Assembly: GCA_948468465.1 (NCBI GenBank)
Contig: CAOKJJ010000255.1
Span: 1-5,521 of the forward strand
Origin: an uncultured Eubacterium sp.
GTDB lineage: Bacteria > Bacillota_A > Clostridia > Lachnospirales > Lachnospiraceae
Length of the DNA: 5,521 nt
Direction: 5' to 3'
The position numbers were made by a program, and so were the translations under genes. The stretch's first letter is position 1. Every line of letters starts with the position of its first letter. Of the stretch, positions 5,065 to 5,521 are shown piece after piece. The notes beneath the pieces were generated by a model that made no database searches, had not been told where the DNA came from, and was given only the letters and a program-made list of their open reading frames with translations.

Positions 5065-5092
5065 CCCCCGCAAACAATGCTGTTTACGAGGG
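5065..5092 (-). terminator. Terminator of the L35-L20 operon
   Basis: On the minus strand the arms CCCTCGTAAACA (5092-5081) and TGTTTGCGGGGG (5076-5065) form a 12-bp stem with two G-T wobbles and loop GCAT, about 26 bases after the rplT stop. The tail TATTTATATTT is U-rich but interrupted, so termination may be partial and allow read-through into the EamA pair. Confidence 0.75.
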
Positions 5093-5118
5093 TCAGTTAC
5101 ATCCAAAGAGCTTGTCCG

Positions 5119-5475
5119 TTAAGCTGCCTTTTCTTTTGCGATCTCAGCTAACTTAGCGAAGCCTTCAGCGTCATTGACAGCCATATCAGCCAGAACCTTG
5201 CGGTTCAGGTCGATATCTGCCATTTTTAAGCCATGCATAAATCTGCTGTAGGAAATGCCGTTCATTCTTGCAGCGGCATTGATACGTGCGATCCACAAGC
5301 TGCGGAACTGTCTCTTTCTTTCTTTCCGTCCTTTATAAGAAGTTGCCAGCGCGCGCATGACAGACTGTTTTGCAACACGATACTGTTTCGAGCGTGCGCC
5401 TCTGTAGCCTTTTGCTAACTTTAATACTTTTTTATGCTTTTTCTTTGCGTTCAAGCCGCCTTTTACTCTTGCCAT
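5119..5475 (-). CDS. rplT: 50S ribosomal protein L20
   Basis: Binds 23S rRNA early in large-subunit assembly; in many bacteria it also represses translation of its own operon. The 118-residue product has the full normal length and the highly basic N-terminus typical of L20 ([20 protein letters not shown], then [20 protein letters not shown]), the [18 protein letters not shown] block and the [12 protein letters not shown] block. The start is fixed by AAGGAGGAGA (5491-5482) and the universal MARVK. The last codons of rpmI lie 22 bases upstream, consistent with the conserved infC-rpmI-rplT operon; infC itself is outside the window. Confidence 0.98.
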   Translation of the reverse strand: MARVKGGLNAKKKHKKVLKLAKGYRGARSKQYRVAKQSVMRALATSYKGRKERKRQFRSLWIARINAAARMNGISYSRFMHGLKMADIDLNRKVLADMAVNDAEGFAKLAEIAKEKAA

Positions 5476-5497
5476 GTCTGATCTCCTCCTTCATTAT

Positions 5498-5521
5498 TTA
5501 AATGTATGGTAAAATCTGCTT
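5498..5521 (-). CDS. rpmI: 50S ribosomal protein L35, last seven codons only
   Basis: Reading the minus strand from the right edge gives KQILPYI followed by TAA (5500-5498). This matches the usual L35 C-terminus (a Lys-rich helix ending LPY plus a hydrophobic residue), and rpmI is the expected gene immediately upstream of rplT. The fragment is very short; the call leans on this operon order. Confidence 0.85.
   Translation of the reverse strand, partial: KQILPYI

Noticed and set aside
5026..5106. N-terminal extension of the first EamA protein
   Set aside because: It would be encoded across the rplT terminator stem and has no ribosome binding site at 5106, while ATG 5025 has one at proper spacing.

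Overview
The window looks like chromosome of a gut-type Firmicute, most likely a Lachnospiraceae member (Blautia/Ruminococcus-like). This is an inference from moderate GC, AGGAGG-type ribosome binding sites, TTGnnn-N17-TATAnT promoters, and the style of the AraC, XRE and GalE proteins. No marker in the window fixes the genus.

Layout. Positions 1-910 (minus) hold most of galE, which runs off the left edge. Divergent from it is an AraC-family regulator (plus), whose promoter and ribosome binding site place its start at GTG 1098. From about 1944 to 2709 lies an AT-rich gene for a PemK/MazF-like endoribonuclease toxin with a long N-terminal extension and no visible antitoxin gene. Nine bases after its stop codon, counting the first target-site copy, is a 135-bp element (2719-2853). 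It has imperfect 15-bp terminal inverted repeats starting GTAA, an exact 8-bp flanking direct repeat (TACATCAA), and three internal hairpins. I read it as a non-autonomous miniature transposon (MITE), probably mobilised by an IS66-family transposase. Then comes a promoter-to-terminator unit with no credible reading frame (2893-3060), a candidate structured small RNA.

From 3079 to the right edge everything is on the minus strand. In transcription order these are the last codons of rpmI (L35), rplT (L20), a terminator, a translationally coupled pair of four-helix EamA/SMR-like membrane proteins, an AT-rich palindrome, and an XRE-type regulator with a long helical repeat domain. The regulator has its own promoter and ends at a bidirectional terminator.

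The conserved core is galE and the rpmI-rplT end. The part between about 1944 and 3060 is accessory-like: low GC, an orphan toxin, a transposon-derived repeat and an unexplained transcription unit. The two best leads are the miniature element with intact target duplication and the candidate small RNA next to the orphan toxin.
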